DNA from: Marasmius tenuissimus | Lineage: Eukaryota; Basidiomycota; Agaricomycetes; Agaricales; Marasmiaceae | Direction: 5' to 3' | DNA: 64,000 nt | Assembly: GCA_029532415.1 (NCBI GenBank) | Contig: JAQOTA010000060.1 | Span: forward strand, 3,968,001 to 4,032,000 | Shown here: positions 46,861-56,928 of the stretch, one piece after another | How the letters are laid out: every line of letters begins with the position of its first letter | How positions within the stretch are numbered: position 1 is the first letter of the stretch | Made by a program: the position numbers and the translations under genes | The notes under the pieces: model-generated | What the model was told of the DNA's origin: nothing | What the model saw: only the letters and a program-made list of their open reading frames with translations | Databases searched by the model: none

Positions 46861-48168
46861 TAGCATTGCCAACAGTCGGCTCGGTTCGGTTCCGGCTTGG
46901 GAACCGCAGTTCCGGTTCCGGCATGGTTCCTTGAGCTGTTGACTAGCGTTGCGTAAGTTTGGTCTGACGCCGGAAACTTACCCGTAACTTACCAGGCCAG
47001 CCTGAAGGGGTCTGGTCAGTTACTAGTAAGTTACTGGTAACTTTGCCCGGTCCGGTACTCCGGGCAGGCCAGAAAAATTTCTTCATGCTTCGCGCGCTTT
47101 GACTCCAATCCAGGACTACTTAATATACAGATTAGGTTCAAAACCCCTGACTTTTCAAGCCTATACTGATTTCAAACTGATTTCCCTTCCGATTGCTCAA
47201 GGCTTGATCCCTTTGGATCAACTGCTGCCAGACGGGGGCATCGGAGCTCTCAATTGCACAAGCTGGACCACCATCGGATCTGTCTAAGTACAACCTAGCT
47301 GTGTTGGTCTGATTTTCCGGGCTTCTGGGATCTGCAATACCAGAGGGTCGTAAGTCAAGACGGTTAAACCCTGGGTAACACAGAAATTTAGCTCGCCTTA
47401 GGTCAAACCGACAGTTAGCTGAGCGAGAGTCGCGCTGAAGATCGCCCAACCTCGCCCAGTGAACTTTACTGTCTCTCTGGGGGTCTGAGATCCGGTCCGG
47501 TGACTTCCGGAGGTTAGTTACCAGAGGTCTACGGACCCTCTTGGTAACTTACCAGTAACTTACGGTAACTTACCTGGTAAGTTTGTAAAATGGTAAGTTT
47601 GGTAGGGTTTCTTACGCAACGCTACCGTTGACGGGGAACGGTTCGGCTGTATAAGCCGCTTGAGCCGGTTAAGCCACGGCTCGAGCCAGTCAATTTTTTT
47701 TTTCAAAAACATCTTGAATTCACTGAGTGTATGGTACATACAGGTAGCTAGTGGGGCTAAACAATCAAAATTTTGATGCGGTGTGTGTCTGGGACCTGCA
47801 CCCACACTCACCAACACCTCCTGTACCTGATGACCCACTGGTGGGTGAACCTTCCCATGCCAAGACTTGGGTGTCCTCCCCTTAAGAACCTTGTATAGAC
47901 TGATTTTCATCAACTTTTATGTTGTATAAGTACTACAATAGACATGATAGCTACAAATGTGTGGTACAGAAGGTCAGGAAAGACTGACCAGTCCATAAAA
48001 TGTAGAATATTATCAATGGCGGCTAGGACCGGTCAAACCAGTTCCGGAACCATTACAAGCCGCTCAAGTGAACCGGTTCCCCGGTGAACCATTTTCCCGA
48101 GCGGTTTTGCCCCGGTCCGGTTCCGAACCGCTCGAGCCGCGGTTCGAACCGAACCGTTGGCAACACTA
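46861..48168. mobile_element. hAT-type non-autonomous element, copy 2, with a nested element
   Basis: Begins TAGCATTGCCAACAG and ends GTTGGCAACACTA. The 8-bp ATTCCGGT is duplicated on both sides (46853-46860 and 48169-48176). The ends resemble hAT copy 1, so the same transposase probably moved both. The inside has repeated GAACCGGTTC-like motifs and no coding capacity. The 681-bp element 46944-47624 is nested in it. The insertion lies inside an intron of the membrane-protein pseudogene. Confidence 0.93.
46944..47624. mobile_element. hAT-type non-autonomous element, nested (681 bp)
   Basis: Begins TAGCGTTGCGTAAG and ends CTTACGCAACGCTA, exact inverted 14-bp termini. The flanks CTGTTGAC (46936-46943) and CCGTTGAC (47625-47632) form an 8-bp duplication with one mismatch. 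The inside contains many GGTAACTTAC-like motifs near both ends and no gene. Confidence 0.88.
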
Positions 48169-48770
48169 ATTCCGGTTGACATAGGTGGTCGGATATGGTG
48201 GATCATTCGTGATTCTGAAGCACGTCGACATATGGGGATGTCTATTCACGCCAGATACAAAGCAATTGTCGCAGCCATGTGAGTGTCTCTGATTCTCGAT
48301 GATCCATATGCCTATCAATGTTCAACTTCGCTCCTTTATAGCCTCGAGTTGGGGGCTCTGTATCCGATCTTCTTGACAGTGGCAATGGTGATACCAGTCG
48401 TCCTGGATCCCGATTCTCATGGGACCGTGCCCATGGATCTCAGCGTCATTTCGGTCCTCTTATCGGTGAGTAGGGACAGAAACCACTCATTTCGCATAAC
48501 GGTGTGACTCCTTACCATGATTCATGTCTTTTCAGGGCTTGGCAGCCACGCTCATCATAGTCTAAGTCGCGTACAGCGAATCTGTCGAGAGTATCCCCAA
48601 ATGGTTTCCATTCACTTCGCGGAAACAGACCCTCAGCAAGGACCCGGTGCAAGCGCTCTCAGGGGGACTGTCGACATCCGATCCCACCCTCGCCACGGAG
48701 CTCTGCAGCTCACTGACTTGGAGGCAGCAAAACCGGAAGCGAAAACGAGCGAGGATAGGGTATGCTAGTA

Positions 48771-50137
48771 GCCTTCTGAACAATTTAGCCCGATTGACGG
48801 TTGTGGCCCTTGATGTGACTCGGGTACTCAATCTCTGCTTCCTATTCTTTCTGTCTACCGACACCCATGGTTTTTGTTTATTTCTTTTTACTTTGAACTT
48901 ATGGATGTGGCATTGTTCGGTCGCTACAATCTGGAAATACACTACGCCTAGACACTATTGACCTGGTCCAGCCAGTGGTGAATGTGCATACAAAATTCAA
49001 GGCATCAGTGTTGGCTAAAACTAAAACAAAAAAAGCACTGGCTTGAATAGCGGGCAGAAACCAATCTCAAAGGAAAAAGCAGAGAAAAAAAATCCATTGG
49101 AGCAGGCCCTCAACGTCAATGCTCACAACACGACTTGGTAGTTTACATTCGTTGAATCCCCAAGTTATTATATTCATTTTACAGTTATAACCTTTGATCG
49201 TGAGTCGTCTTTCTCCACCATTCTTTGCTCCTGTTTATTGAGAGATATTCAAACTCTATTTGTCTAACGACTCTTACAGACACCCCCTCTAACTGTGTTA
49301 CATGTCTTGTGATTGGTCAGTGGGACGTTTCACAGTTTGCCCCTCAAGCCAGACTTCCGGCGCCCACAATCAAACGTCACAGCTATTTGTATCTCACTGT
49401 GCCCTAAGCTGAATGTGGGAGCCCCCGCTTGCACATCTGATAGAGTAACCATTTGTGTTGCAAAAATCCCCGTCATGTTTATATATTTACTTTTGTAAGG
49501 TCTCCATCCCGGTCAGCGCGGTCTCTCTATTTGAAGTGGCAATAGTTCAAGCATCCAATCAATAAGAACAAAACATCAAGACACGAGATTTCACAAAAGA
49601 GTCACCGGACCATCGAACGTAGCGAATACTGTTCATTAGGTCAAAAGTACAAAACCAGAAACGATCAACCCGGCCTTGAGGTCCTAAACACTGAACTCGA
49701 GGACCCAATACCCTCCAATCACATTACAGGGACATCGAGCGCCAAATACAGTCCCAATGGAGAGTCATAGCTCTGGACATGGAAAATCGATAGAGCGAGC
49801 CATGCTCCTCGTTCCACAATTTGTAGGTTCGTATTTTAAGGGAAAAGCCGCCTGGTGCATAACCGAGGTTTGGTGCTGAACATTCATTCGAAAAGCGTGT
49901 GGCAGCTAGAGTCGTAGTCACATACGGGCTTTCCCTTTTACCCAACCTCTCTCCCAGCGCTTGTAGGAGGCTGGTTGCCTGCCATTACGGCTCTAGGGTG
50001 AAGAAGACAGCAATTGTCAGTGCTGATAGCACTAAACCGCGGGTGATCGACAAGGCCGTTGATGTCAATGTAGGGCGTGTCATGGCAGAGGTGTGGGAAG
50101 TGCTCTTTCGGCTGCTTGTCATTTTCGATGAGCAATA
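48771..50137. other. No firmly supported gene
   Basis: A minus-strand open frame pair (49724-49945 and 49938-50135) may be a decayed or spliced gene interrupted by the small element at 50138, but I could not find a consistent join or a family. Confidence 0.4.
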
Positions 50138-50401
50138 CTGTACCATTTCGAGCTGTTTGTCAGGGGATGTGACCTGTGATCAAAAATTCCCCTTTTTTTA
50201 TTTCAACAGGAAGGTTGGTCCAGTGTGACCGACCGAAAAATTTCATGAATTTTACCCTTTTTGGGGCAATTTTTGACCAAAACGTGACCTGAACCGCCAA
50301 CATTTTTCCACTCAAGCCTGGGACGCGTGACAGGGTGTGACATTTCAGCATAAGTGGGTCCCTGTGACGCGTGACCTGACAAACAACTCGAAATGGTACA
50401 G
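50138..50401. mobile_element. Short inverted-repeat element (MITE, TA-flanked, 264 bp)
   Basis: Begins CTGTACCATTTCGAG and ends with its reverse complement; the arms of about 26 bp differ at one position. TA flanks both ends (50136-50137 and 50402-50403), as for Tc1/mariner-type elements. A fragment with the same left end occurs at about 60009. Confidence 0.8.
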
Positions 50402-50767
50402 TAACAAAGGTGATGTTCCACATAGAAGCTGCTCTGAGAAGATGGATTGTTGAGGGAACCATGTCTCCTTGTGGCAATACTGACCTAACTCACTTAATCC
50501 ATGGCGTGTGACCATTTTTGAAATGAACTTTTCGCCAGAAAATCTGATAAATTGAGAAAAAAATTAATGGCGAGGTTTTAGAAAATGGGTGTACCCTGTG
50601 ATCATATATCATACGAACTGAGTTGTAAGTATGGCACGGGACTTTTGATCCTCGCTAAAGAACCTCACGAATGGAGAAAAAGATGATTGGAATTTGGTAT
50701 TGTAGCTGGAGACCTTCAGCACACCAATGACGAAACCAGTCGCACTATCCTGATCTTACTGTTGAGT

Positions 50768-50886
50768 ACTACCTTGAAGTACCCTCAAACATGCGTGGTG
50801 ATTTACTATTCAATAGGGCTCTTTTCCTCCCGTATCTTTCAGCATCCGCTGATCGAATCGTTCATTCGACCACTTGATGATTGTGG
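50768..50886. repeat. 119-bp target duplication, left copy
   Basis: Matches 57026-57144 in direct orientation with one mismatch seen (C at 50826 against G). It abuts the copied pol fragment on its right. Confidence 0.9.
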
Positions 50887-51209
50887 TGGTTCTTGAAGTA
50901 TGTTCAGCGATTGGATGGTATCCTGGTCTTGAAGGCAATTGATTGGAATCCTTTCACGGAACACGACTGGGAGATCTTCTGTGATGCTTCACTCACGGGC
51001 ATGGGTTTCTGGTCACCACACGTTGGCATGGCCTCCTATTGCCCCATTCCTTTCAAAGACCCCTCCAGGATATTCAGGTGGGAAGCCGTTTGTGTGCTTT
51101 CTGCCATTGAATGGTTTTGCACCAGACTCCTGCCGTCAAACCCACGCGGCATATTCCCTTCTCGCGATGTCCGAGAGACACGGTTGACCATCTATTGCGA
51201 CAACCTGAA
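50887..51209 (+). repeat. 323-bp extra copy of the element's own pol (RNase H region)
   Basis: Corresponds base for base to 54621-54943 in the same orientation, with one difference noticed (CCACGC against CCATGC). It lies between the 119-bp target duplication and the left terminal repeat of the tyrosine-recombinase element. It encodes the RNase H segment (FCDASLTGMGFW) but is cut off after CDNL. Confidence 0.9.
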
Positions 51210-51582
51210 GTTTTAACGAGGCTAATCAACGAGTGAGTGACAAGTTCACTCGTTGCCTTTCCTCATCACTGACTCCTCATCTCCTGTGCCTGTCCGCAGT
51301 TGTTTATTCGCGAGCCTTGCCGCTCATTTCTTCTCGCGAGCCTTGTCGCTCGTCATCTTCACGAGCCACTGCCGCTCGTCATGTTTCTCGAGTCAGTGCC
51401 ACTCGATTGTTCTGAGACATTCTTACTAACCTTGGTCATGCGCTAGCTCTCCCTTTTTCCTCCTGGCGGACTCTGAGACTTCCCCAGTCTTTCTTACTGT
51501 CCGCCAGGTAGGCATCTAGCAGTCCTAGTTATCCAAAGTATTGACTGATTTCTTACTGTCCGCCAGTGTATTTCGCTGTTTA
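51210..51582 (+). repeat. Split direct repeat A1 (left terminus)
   Basis: Same sequence as A2 at 56355-56727 (offset 5145), starting GTTTTAACGAGGCTAATCAA. I noticed no differences until the last few bases. It contains diverged tandem units of the form CGAGCC.TGCCGCTC and two copies of CTTACTGTCCGCCAG. Confidence 0.92.
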
Positions 51583-51625
51583 TCTCTGAATATATTCATA
51601 TTCCATCTTTATCTCAATTCCTGGC

Positions 51626-53038
51626 ATGTCAAATGGATCAGGACTTCCTCCATTCTCATTCTTTGGATCCGGACAGTCGAACCCTGTTCAACAGCAGCAG
51701 CAGTCTCAATTCCCTGGTCCTCTCCAAATCCCTCATGGAGCGACTCGGTCCAACGCCTCCGCAATTCCTCGACCACTCGGACCCTGCGCAACGTTCGGGC
51801 CTCCTCCCGGACAGGCGTCAGGGTCTGGATCCCAAACCTCAAGGGACCAAGCCCAAGAGCAAGTCGAACTCTACCGTTGCGGACGAATCTCTAAAAAACA
51901 AGCCCAGCTTGCTATCGAGAATATCATCCGCAAGGGATGTATTGATGCAAGGATCGACTATTCCAACGACTTTCTCCAACCATTCATCCAACAACTTGAT
52001 GCCCACGAGCAGGATTTCCATCATGCGCAAGAAGCAGGGAATCAGAGAGTCCCAGGTCTCTCGAGCCAGTCCGGCAACGGCCCAATCCCTCTTGAGCAGA
52101 ATCATGGGGGTGGCTCAGGTCGAAGATCCAGGTCACCTCCGTCTCGCACACAGTCAGAATCCCGTCGAATTAGGGACAGAAAGCGTAAACAACGTCGGGA
52201 ACGGCATCATGGCCACCGCAGACAACGTCACCGGCGCGATACCTCACCCTCATCCAGTTCCTCAGGATCAGGCTCGTCCACATCTAGCAGTAGCGACAGC
52301 AGCTCTGACCACCGTTCCAAGAAGAAACTCAAATCTTCTCTCCTCAACTTCGAGAAAGAGACGGTTCAGCGACAGGTCGCTCTCACAGATCGACATCGCA
52401 GGGTCGCCGACCAGCTTGAAAACTTCTCTCGAGACAAAAAGGAAGTTCTCCGGCGTCTTTTCGCCCAAAGCGGACTCCCGAAGTTTACAGAGGAAGGATG
52501 GAAGGCAATTCTCAAAGGGGATTATGTCGACCTTGCGAAGGTCAATAAAGAGCTTCACTTCCGAGACGAAGAAGTCAAGAATCAGACTCACTAGTCTCAG
52601 TGCTGGGACGATTATTCAGCAGCCATGCAATTCGTATTCAGTGGATGAGATGGAGAACTCGCCAACTACAGGAAGTACATCATTGGGAAATTCGCCAACA
52701 TCAGCGACGACCTCCATCATAACATCATCGCCTTTGACCAGGCTGCTCGAAAGGAGATCGCCCACTCCAGACTCCTATTCGATGACTTCCATCTGCTCGA
52801 CAACATCAAAGACTCTTTCCTCACCGACGCCGGAGCAAACTTCAGACGTGCTCAGCGGCGGAACACCTCCAGACCTCTCGCTCAACGCATCTCTTCCGCC
52901 TCTAGCGAAGTGTGCAAGAACTGGAACAAGGGTACCTGCACTCGACAGCAGTGTCCTTGGGGACGACAGCATAAATGTAGCGAATGCGGCTCAACCGAGC
53001 ACCGCAGGAAGGACAAGAAATGCTCCAAATCCAACTAA
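51626..53038 (+). pseudogene. Gag-like first protein of the tyrosine-recombinase element, two stops
   Basis: From the ATG at 51626 the frame has a Gln/Pro-rich N-terminus, a region DFLQPFIQQLDAHEQDF, an Arg/Ser-rich stretch and a charged helix (LTDRHRRVADQLENFSRD). A TAG at 52592-52594 and a TGA at 52646-52648 interrupt the frame. It otherwise stays open, through IIGKFANISDDLHHNIIAFD and a C-terminal cysteine cluster (CKNWNKGTCTRQQCPWG, then CSECGSTEHRRKDKKC) to the TAA at 53036. The cysteine cluster resembles CCCH plus CCHC knuckles that bind nucleic acid. Gag sequence in this position is expected for Ngaro-like elements. Confidence 0.7.
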
Positions 53039-53075
53039 ATCTGTTGGACGTGGAAGCAACGTTAACTCTCGGTCT

Positions 53076-55187
53076 ATGGCTAGGGTTGACATTCACCTCG
53101 ATCCTGATAACGACCTCCGGTCTACGGCTGAGGTCTCTTCAGAGGTTTTCAGTGGTCTTGTCTCACCTTTCGTTATCAATGCTTTGTCGGCCTCAGACGG
53201 TTGTTCTCTCGAGGGTGCCATGTATCCGAGTGACATGGAAGAGGAAGGAGATCAGGAGTTGTATCAGGGGACATTCCTTCCCCGCTATCGACGTGGTTTT
53301 GCGTGGCGCGATGACAGCCATTCATGGAGTATTACTGCAGCTAGGACGGAGACAGATTCTCCTCTGGCCAAACCGCCTGACGAGGAGTTCACCAATCATG
53401 ATGCCGTACAGACCATTTCGGATCACCCACAGTTGTTTGATGTATTCACAGAAATAGATGTTGATCGACTCGAGAAGGAGCTTTGGGACCATCCTAACGT
53501 TCCCTTGATGGAATCGACAATTTGGATGCTTCGTAATGGTTCATGGCCATGGGCGGAGACCAGTTTCAATTCAGGGTACCCTGCTACATGGGACCACTCG
53601 AAGTTCAACCCCCGTTCTGAATCTGAACACGCGTTCCTTAATGAGTATAGTGTCAATGAAGAAATACTCGGTCACCACTCACCTGCATTTGGACCGGACC
53701 TCCTTCCTGGCATGTATAGCACGCCTGTACTTGCAGTACCCAAACCACACTCAGACAAACTTCGACTCGTATCCCACATGAGTGCTGGGCAATATTGTCA
53801 AAATTCTATGATGGATCAACGTCAGACTCGAGGCGCACGACTTGACACCATGCACAATTTTGTACCTCTGTTGCTCAACTTCATCAGGGAGCACCCGGGG
53901 GAAAAGATTGTACTGTGGAAGTGCGACATAGCAGGTGCCTTTCGACTCATTCCTGTCCATCCACTTTGGCAAATCAAACAGATTGTCACGACCAACTACC
54001 CATCGAAAGAGGACATAGAGAAAGGTATTGACCGAGGGCCACTCCAACGACGAGTTGATTGGCGATGTTGCTTTGGGAGTCGTGCATCACCTAGGCTGTG
54101 GTCAACAGTGATGGGATTGGTGTTGTGGATTGCCATTCATAAAAGGGGTATGAAGAATGTCCTAGCATACGTGGATGATAACTGGGGGCCGGAATTAGCT
54201 TCCAACTTCAGGTGGTATCATGGATATAACGAACCAACATTCATGCCATCCACTTTGGTTGCTCTCCTTGGTTTATGGGACGAACTAGGTATTCCTCATC
54301 GTTTGACCAAAACGTTGTGGGGAGAGGAGTTACCAATCATCGGTTTTGACGTGGACGTATCGGATGTCTCCGCTGTCACCATCACATTACCTAAAGTGTC
54401 CAAGGAACAACTCATAACAGCAATAACAGACTTCATCAACACCGCTCGCCGCAAACAGTTTCTTCACGAGTGGTTGGAATTGCAAGGTTGGATGTCGTGG
54501 TCATTGAACGTATTTCCTCGCCTCCGTCCGGCCCTATGCAACCTTTATGCGAAGACAGGAGGAAAGATGAATCGCAACGCACCCATCTATATCAACCAGA
54601 ATGTGATTCGGGACTTGGAATGGTTCTTGAAGTATGTTCAGCGATTGGATGGTATCCTGGTCTTGAAGGCAATTGATTGGAATCCTTTCACGGAACACGA
54701 CTGGGAGATCTTCTGTGATGCTTCACTCACGGGCATGGGTTTCTGGTCACCACACGTTGGCATGGCCTCCTATTGCCCCATTCCTTTCAAAGACCCCTCC
54801 AGGATATTCAGGTGGGAAGCCGTTTGTGTGCTTTCTGCCATTGAATGGTTTTGCACCAGACTCCTGCCGTCAAACCCATGCGGCATATTCCCTTCTCGCG
54901 ATGTCCGAGAGACACGGTTGACCATCTATTGCGACAACCTGAACACTGTCCATATCTTCGACACCCTCCATGCACAACCCAACTATAATGACATTCTTAT
55001 TGCTGCCATGTCTCTTCTCATGGACAACTGTGTCGATGTGAGGGTTATCCATATCCCTACAGAGGACAACTTTGTTGCAGATGCCCTTTCTCGCAACGAG
55101 ACGGCCGTTGCAGTGGGCTACGTTCCAGAGCTGCAAATTTTCCCATTCAAACCCCCTCGGGATGCGCTGGGGGTTGGGGAAGAATGA
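53076..55187 (+). CDS. Reverse transcriptase-RNase H of the tyrosine-recombinase element
   Basis: I take the ATG at 53076 (MARVDIHLDPD). The same frame is open upstream to 51633, but that part overlaps gag in another frame. RT motifs include VLAVPKPHSDKLRLVSHM, the first catalytic region WKCDIAGAFRLIPVHP, FGSRASPRLWS and the YVDD box in VLAYVDDNWG. RNase H follows with acidic residues in IFCDASLTGMGFW, RWEAVCVLSAIEWF, IYCDNLNTVHIF and EDNFVADALSRN. All catalytic residues are present, so this enzyme may be active. The stop TGA overlaps the ATG of the recombinase gene (ATGA at 55184-55187). The order RT-RNase H then recombinase with no aspartic protease or integrase is characteristic of the DIRS order. 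Confidence 0.88.
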   Translation: MARVDIHLDPDNDLRSTAEVSSEVFSGLVSPFVINALSASDGCSLEGAMYPSDMEEEGDQELYQGTFLPRYRRGFAWRDDSHSWSITAARTETDSPLAKPPDEEFTNHDAVQTISDHPQLFDVFTEIDVDRLEKELWDHPNVPLMESTIWMLRNGSWPWAETSFNSGYPATWDHSKFNPRSESEHAFLNEYSVNEEILGHHSPAFGPDLLPGMYSTPVLAVPKPHSDKLRLVSHMSAGQYCQNSMMDQRQTRGARLDTMHNFVPLLLNFIREHPGEKIVLWKCDIAGAFRLIPVHPLWQIKQIVTTNYPSKEDIEKGIDRGPLQRRVDWRCCFGSRASPRLWSTVMGLVLWIAIHKRGMKNVLAYVDDNWGPELASNFRWYHGYNEPTFMPSTLVALLGLWDELGIPHRLTKTLWGEELPIIGFDVDVSDVSAVTITLPKVSKEQLITAITDFINTARRKQFLHEWLELQGWMSWSLNVFPRLRPALCNLYAKTGGKMNRNAPIYINQNVIRDLEWFLKYVQRLDGILVLKAIDWNPFTEHDWEIFCDASLTGMGFWSPHVGMASYCPIPFKDPSRIFRWEAVCVLSAIEWFCTRLLPSNPCGIFPSRDVRETRLTIYCDNLNTVHIFDTLHAQPNYNDILIAAMSLLMDNCVDVRVIHIPTEDNFVADALSRNETAVAVGYVPELQIFPFKPPRDALGVGEE

Positions 55188-56194
55188 ACGAATATCTCGC
55201 GGGTACGGCACGCCCTGTGCCGTATCACCCACAACTGCCTTTGCATGACATTCGTCAGCGACGTGCAGTTGCCCTCGGTTTCGGGATTTATAAAAGTTCA
55301 AAGGAGTCATACTCTTCTGGAATCAATTCCTACATCTCGTTCTGCGACCAGCATTGCCTTCCCCTTGATCCAACACCCGACACTCTATCTCTCTATATTG
55401 CGTACATGTCTCACTTCATCAAGCCACCCTCTATATCAAACTATCTCTCAGCGATAGTATATAACATGCGCCCCTTTTTCCCCAAGATCAAGCAAAACCG
55501 CTCTCATCCTTTGGTGGTGGACACGTTGGAGGGGTGTAGACGCTGGTTAGGGGATGACACGAACCGAAAGCTACCCTTGCCAGTGAGCGTGGTACAGGAC
55601 TACATTTATACTCTCTCTGACTCATCACACCACGACGACTTCCTCTTCGGAGCAATGCTTGCCTCTGGTTTCCGAGGACTACTGCGTTTAGGGGAAATGG
55701 CCCGCCCAGATAGTGTGAAGAAACGAGACCCGCGCAAATTCTCGCTACGTTCCTCGGCCCAGCTAATGCCGAATGGATACGAGTTCTCAGTGTTCACTAA
55801 AACTGACCGCTACTTCGAAGGATCTAAAGTGGTCATCTTAGACCATCACTTAATCCACTGTACGCGAGCATTTCGGCCATACCTGGTTTCCAGGGACGAG
55901 CGGTTTCCATTCAACCCTTTCCTGTGGCTGAAGGCGGATGGTAGTGTGCCCCTGCAATCGTGGTTCTTGCGACGCCTACAACGTTTGGTACGAGACAAAC
56001 GAATAGCAGGACAATCTCTACGGTCGGGAGGTGCCACTTTTCTTGTGGAAGATGGGGTTCCCTACGACCTTATCAAGCATCACGGTCGTTGGGCCTCTGA
56101 CACCTTCCAACGTTACATTCGAAAAAACCCCGCACTCTTACACCTTCTTCTTCGTGACGGTCAACTCTCGGCCCAAGCCCTTGCGCCATCGTAA
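55184..56194 (+). CDS. Tyrosine recombinase of the retrotransposon (336 aa)
   Basis: Full frame from ATG 55184 to TAA 56192-56194. The N-terminal core-binding-like region reads SKESYSSGINSYISFCDQH and SISNYLSAIVYNMRPFF. The catalytic domain has the first Arg in SGFRGLLRLGEM, the second box AGQSLRSGGATFL with the second Arg, and the nucleophile Tyr in GRWASDTFQRYIRKNP. The His that usually starts the HxxR box is Gln here, a substitution I recall as common in agaricomycete relatives. The enzyme would join the circular element DNA to the target by site-specific-type recombination. Translation probably depends on reinitiation at the ATGA overlap with pol. No defect was seen. Confidence 0.88.
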   Translation: MNEYLAGTARPVPYHPQLPLHDIRQRRAVALGFGIYKSSKESYSSGINSYISFCDQHCLPLDPTPDTLSLYIAYMSHFIKPPSISNYLSAIVYNMRPFFPKIKQNRSHPLVVDTLEGCRRWLGDDTNRKLPLPVSVVQDYIYTLSDSSHHDDFLFGAMLASGFRGLLRLGEMARPDSVKKRDPRKFSLRSSAQLMPNGYEFSVFTKTDRYFEGSKVVILDHHLIHCTRAFRPYLVSRDERFPFNPFLWLKADGSVPLQSWFLRRLQRLVRDKRIAGQSLRSGGATFLVEDGVPYDLIKHHGRWASDTFQRYIRKNPALLHLLLRDGQLSAQALAPS

Positions 56195-56240
56195 CCTTAC
56201 ATCTGTCGTCTTCGACTCCCCTCACTCTCTTTACCTCTTT

Positions 56241-56337
56241 ACCTATACGGTTTCCTATGGCGCAATACCATCCGTTCGGGGGGCAGCGCGCCCCCTGGTG
56301 TTGGCTAAACGATGCGAAGGCTATCCTCGTTGATTTG
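56241..56337 (+). repeat. Split direct repeat B1
   Basis: 97 bp, identical as far as I can see to B2 at 56929-57025 (offset 688), starting ACCTATACGGTTTCC and ending GTTGATTTG. A 17-bp spacer containing GTTTAAAC separates it from A2. Confidence 0.92.
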
Positions 56338-56354
56338 TCGGGTTTAAACGTGGA

Positions 56355-56727
56355 GTTTTAACGAGGCTAATCAACGAGTGAGTGACAAGTTCACTCGTTG
56401 CCTTTCCTCATCACTGACTCCTCATCTCCTGTGCCTGTCCGCAGTTGTTTATTCGCGAGCCTTGCCGCTCATTTCTTCTCGCGAGCCTTGTCGCTCGTCA
56501 TCTTCACGAGCCACTGCCGCTCGTCATGTTTCTCGAGTCAGTGCCACTCGATTGTTCTGAGACATTCTTACTAACCTTGGTCATGCGCTAGCTCTCCCTT
56601 TTTCCTCCTGGCGGACTCTGAGACTTCCCCAGTCTTTCTTACTGTCCGCCAGGTAGGCATCTAGCAGTCCTAGTTATCCAAAGTATTGACTGATTTCTTA
56701 CTGTCCGCCAGTGTATTTCGCCGTTTA
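56355..56727 (+). repeat. Split direct repeat A2
   Basis: Second copy of A1. It is followed by about 200 bp of sequence unique to the right end, which includes an inverted GACGTCG...CGACGTC-like pair near 56833-56882. Confidence 0.92.
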
Positions 56728-56928
56728 CCCACCCTGTTTTCTTTCCCTCCCTTTATCTTGGTCTCAAACACTGTACTACTATATCTTTGTTGCTGGACTT
56801 GTACTTATGATTACTTTCTTCACTCCGTTTCGATGACGTCGAGAGGGGTGCAAGTTCTGGTTTCTGCACCCCGGTCGACGTCATACTTCGTCGTTTCGAT
56901 TTCTTTGTTCCCATATGTTCTCGTTTGT

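Larger units (their letters stand above)
46150..48770 (+). pseudogene. Multi-pass membrane protein family, degraded copy
   Basis: Recognisable exons include about 46200-46293 (ETQEYKLLVAYLEQDAGATAW), 46355-46465, and 46531-46609 (IHRCYIVWGSNRVLLYTFIL). Further exons are 46670-46813, 48185-48278 (RRHMGMSIHARYKAIVAA), 48342-48465 and 48536 onward (GLAATLIIV). They parallel the intact gene at 57798-59441 exon by exon, with the same intron phases and several identical exon lengths (79 and 124 nt). Defects: the first exons are missing or scrambled before 46200. A TAA replaces the Arg codon after LIIV in the last exon, and a 1-nt deletion shifts the final frame near 48590. The intron 46814-48184 contains a hAT element; without it the intron would be 55 bp. 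Function of the family is unknown. Confidence 0.75.

Noticed and set aside
49724..50135. Spliced minus-strand gene interrupted by the small TA-flanked element
   Set aside because: The candidate intron gives either a wrong phase or an early stop, and no family was recognised.
51633..53075. 1184-codon frame taken as one protein
   Set aside because: Its first third overlaps gag in another frame and has no RT-family content; kept only as a finding.
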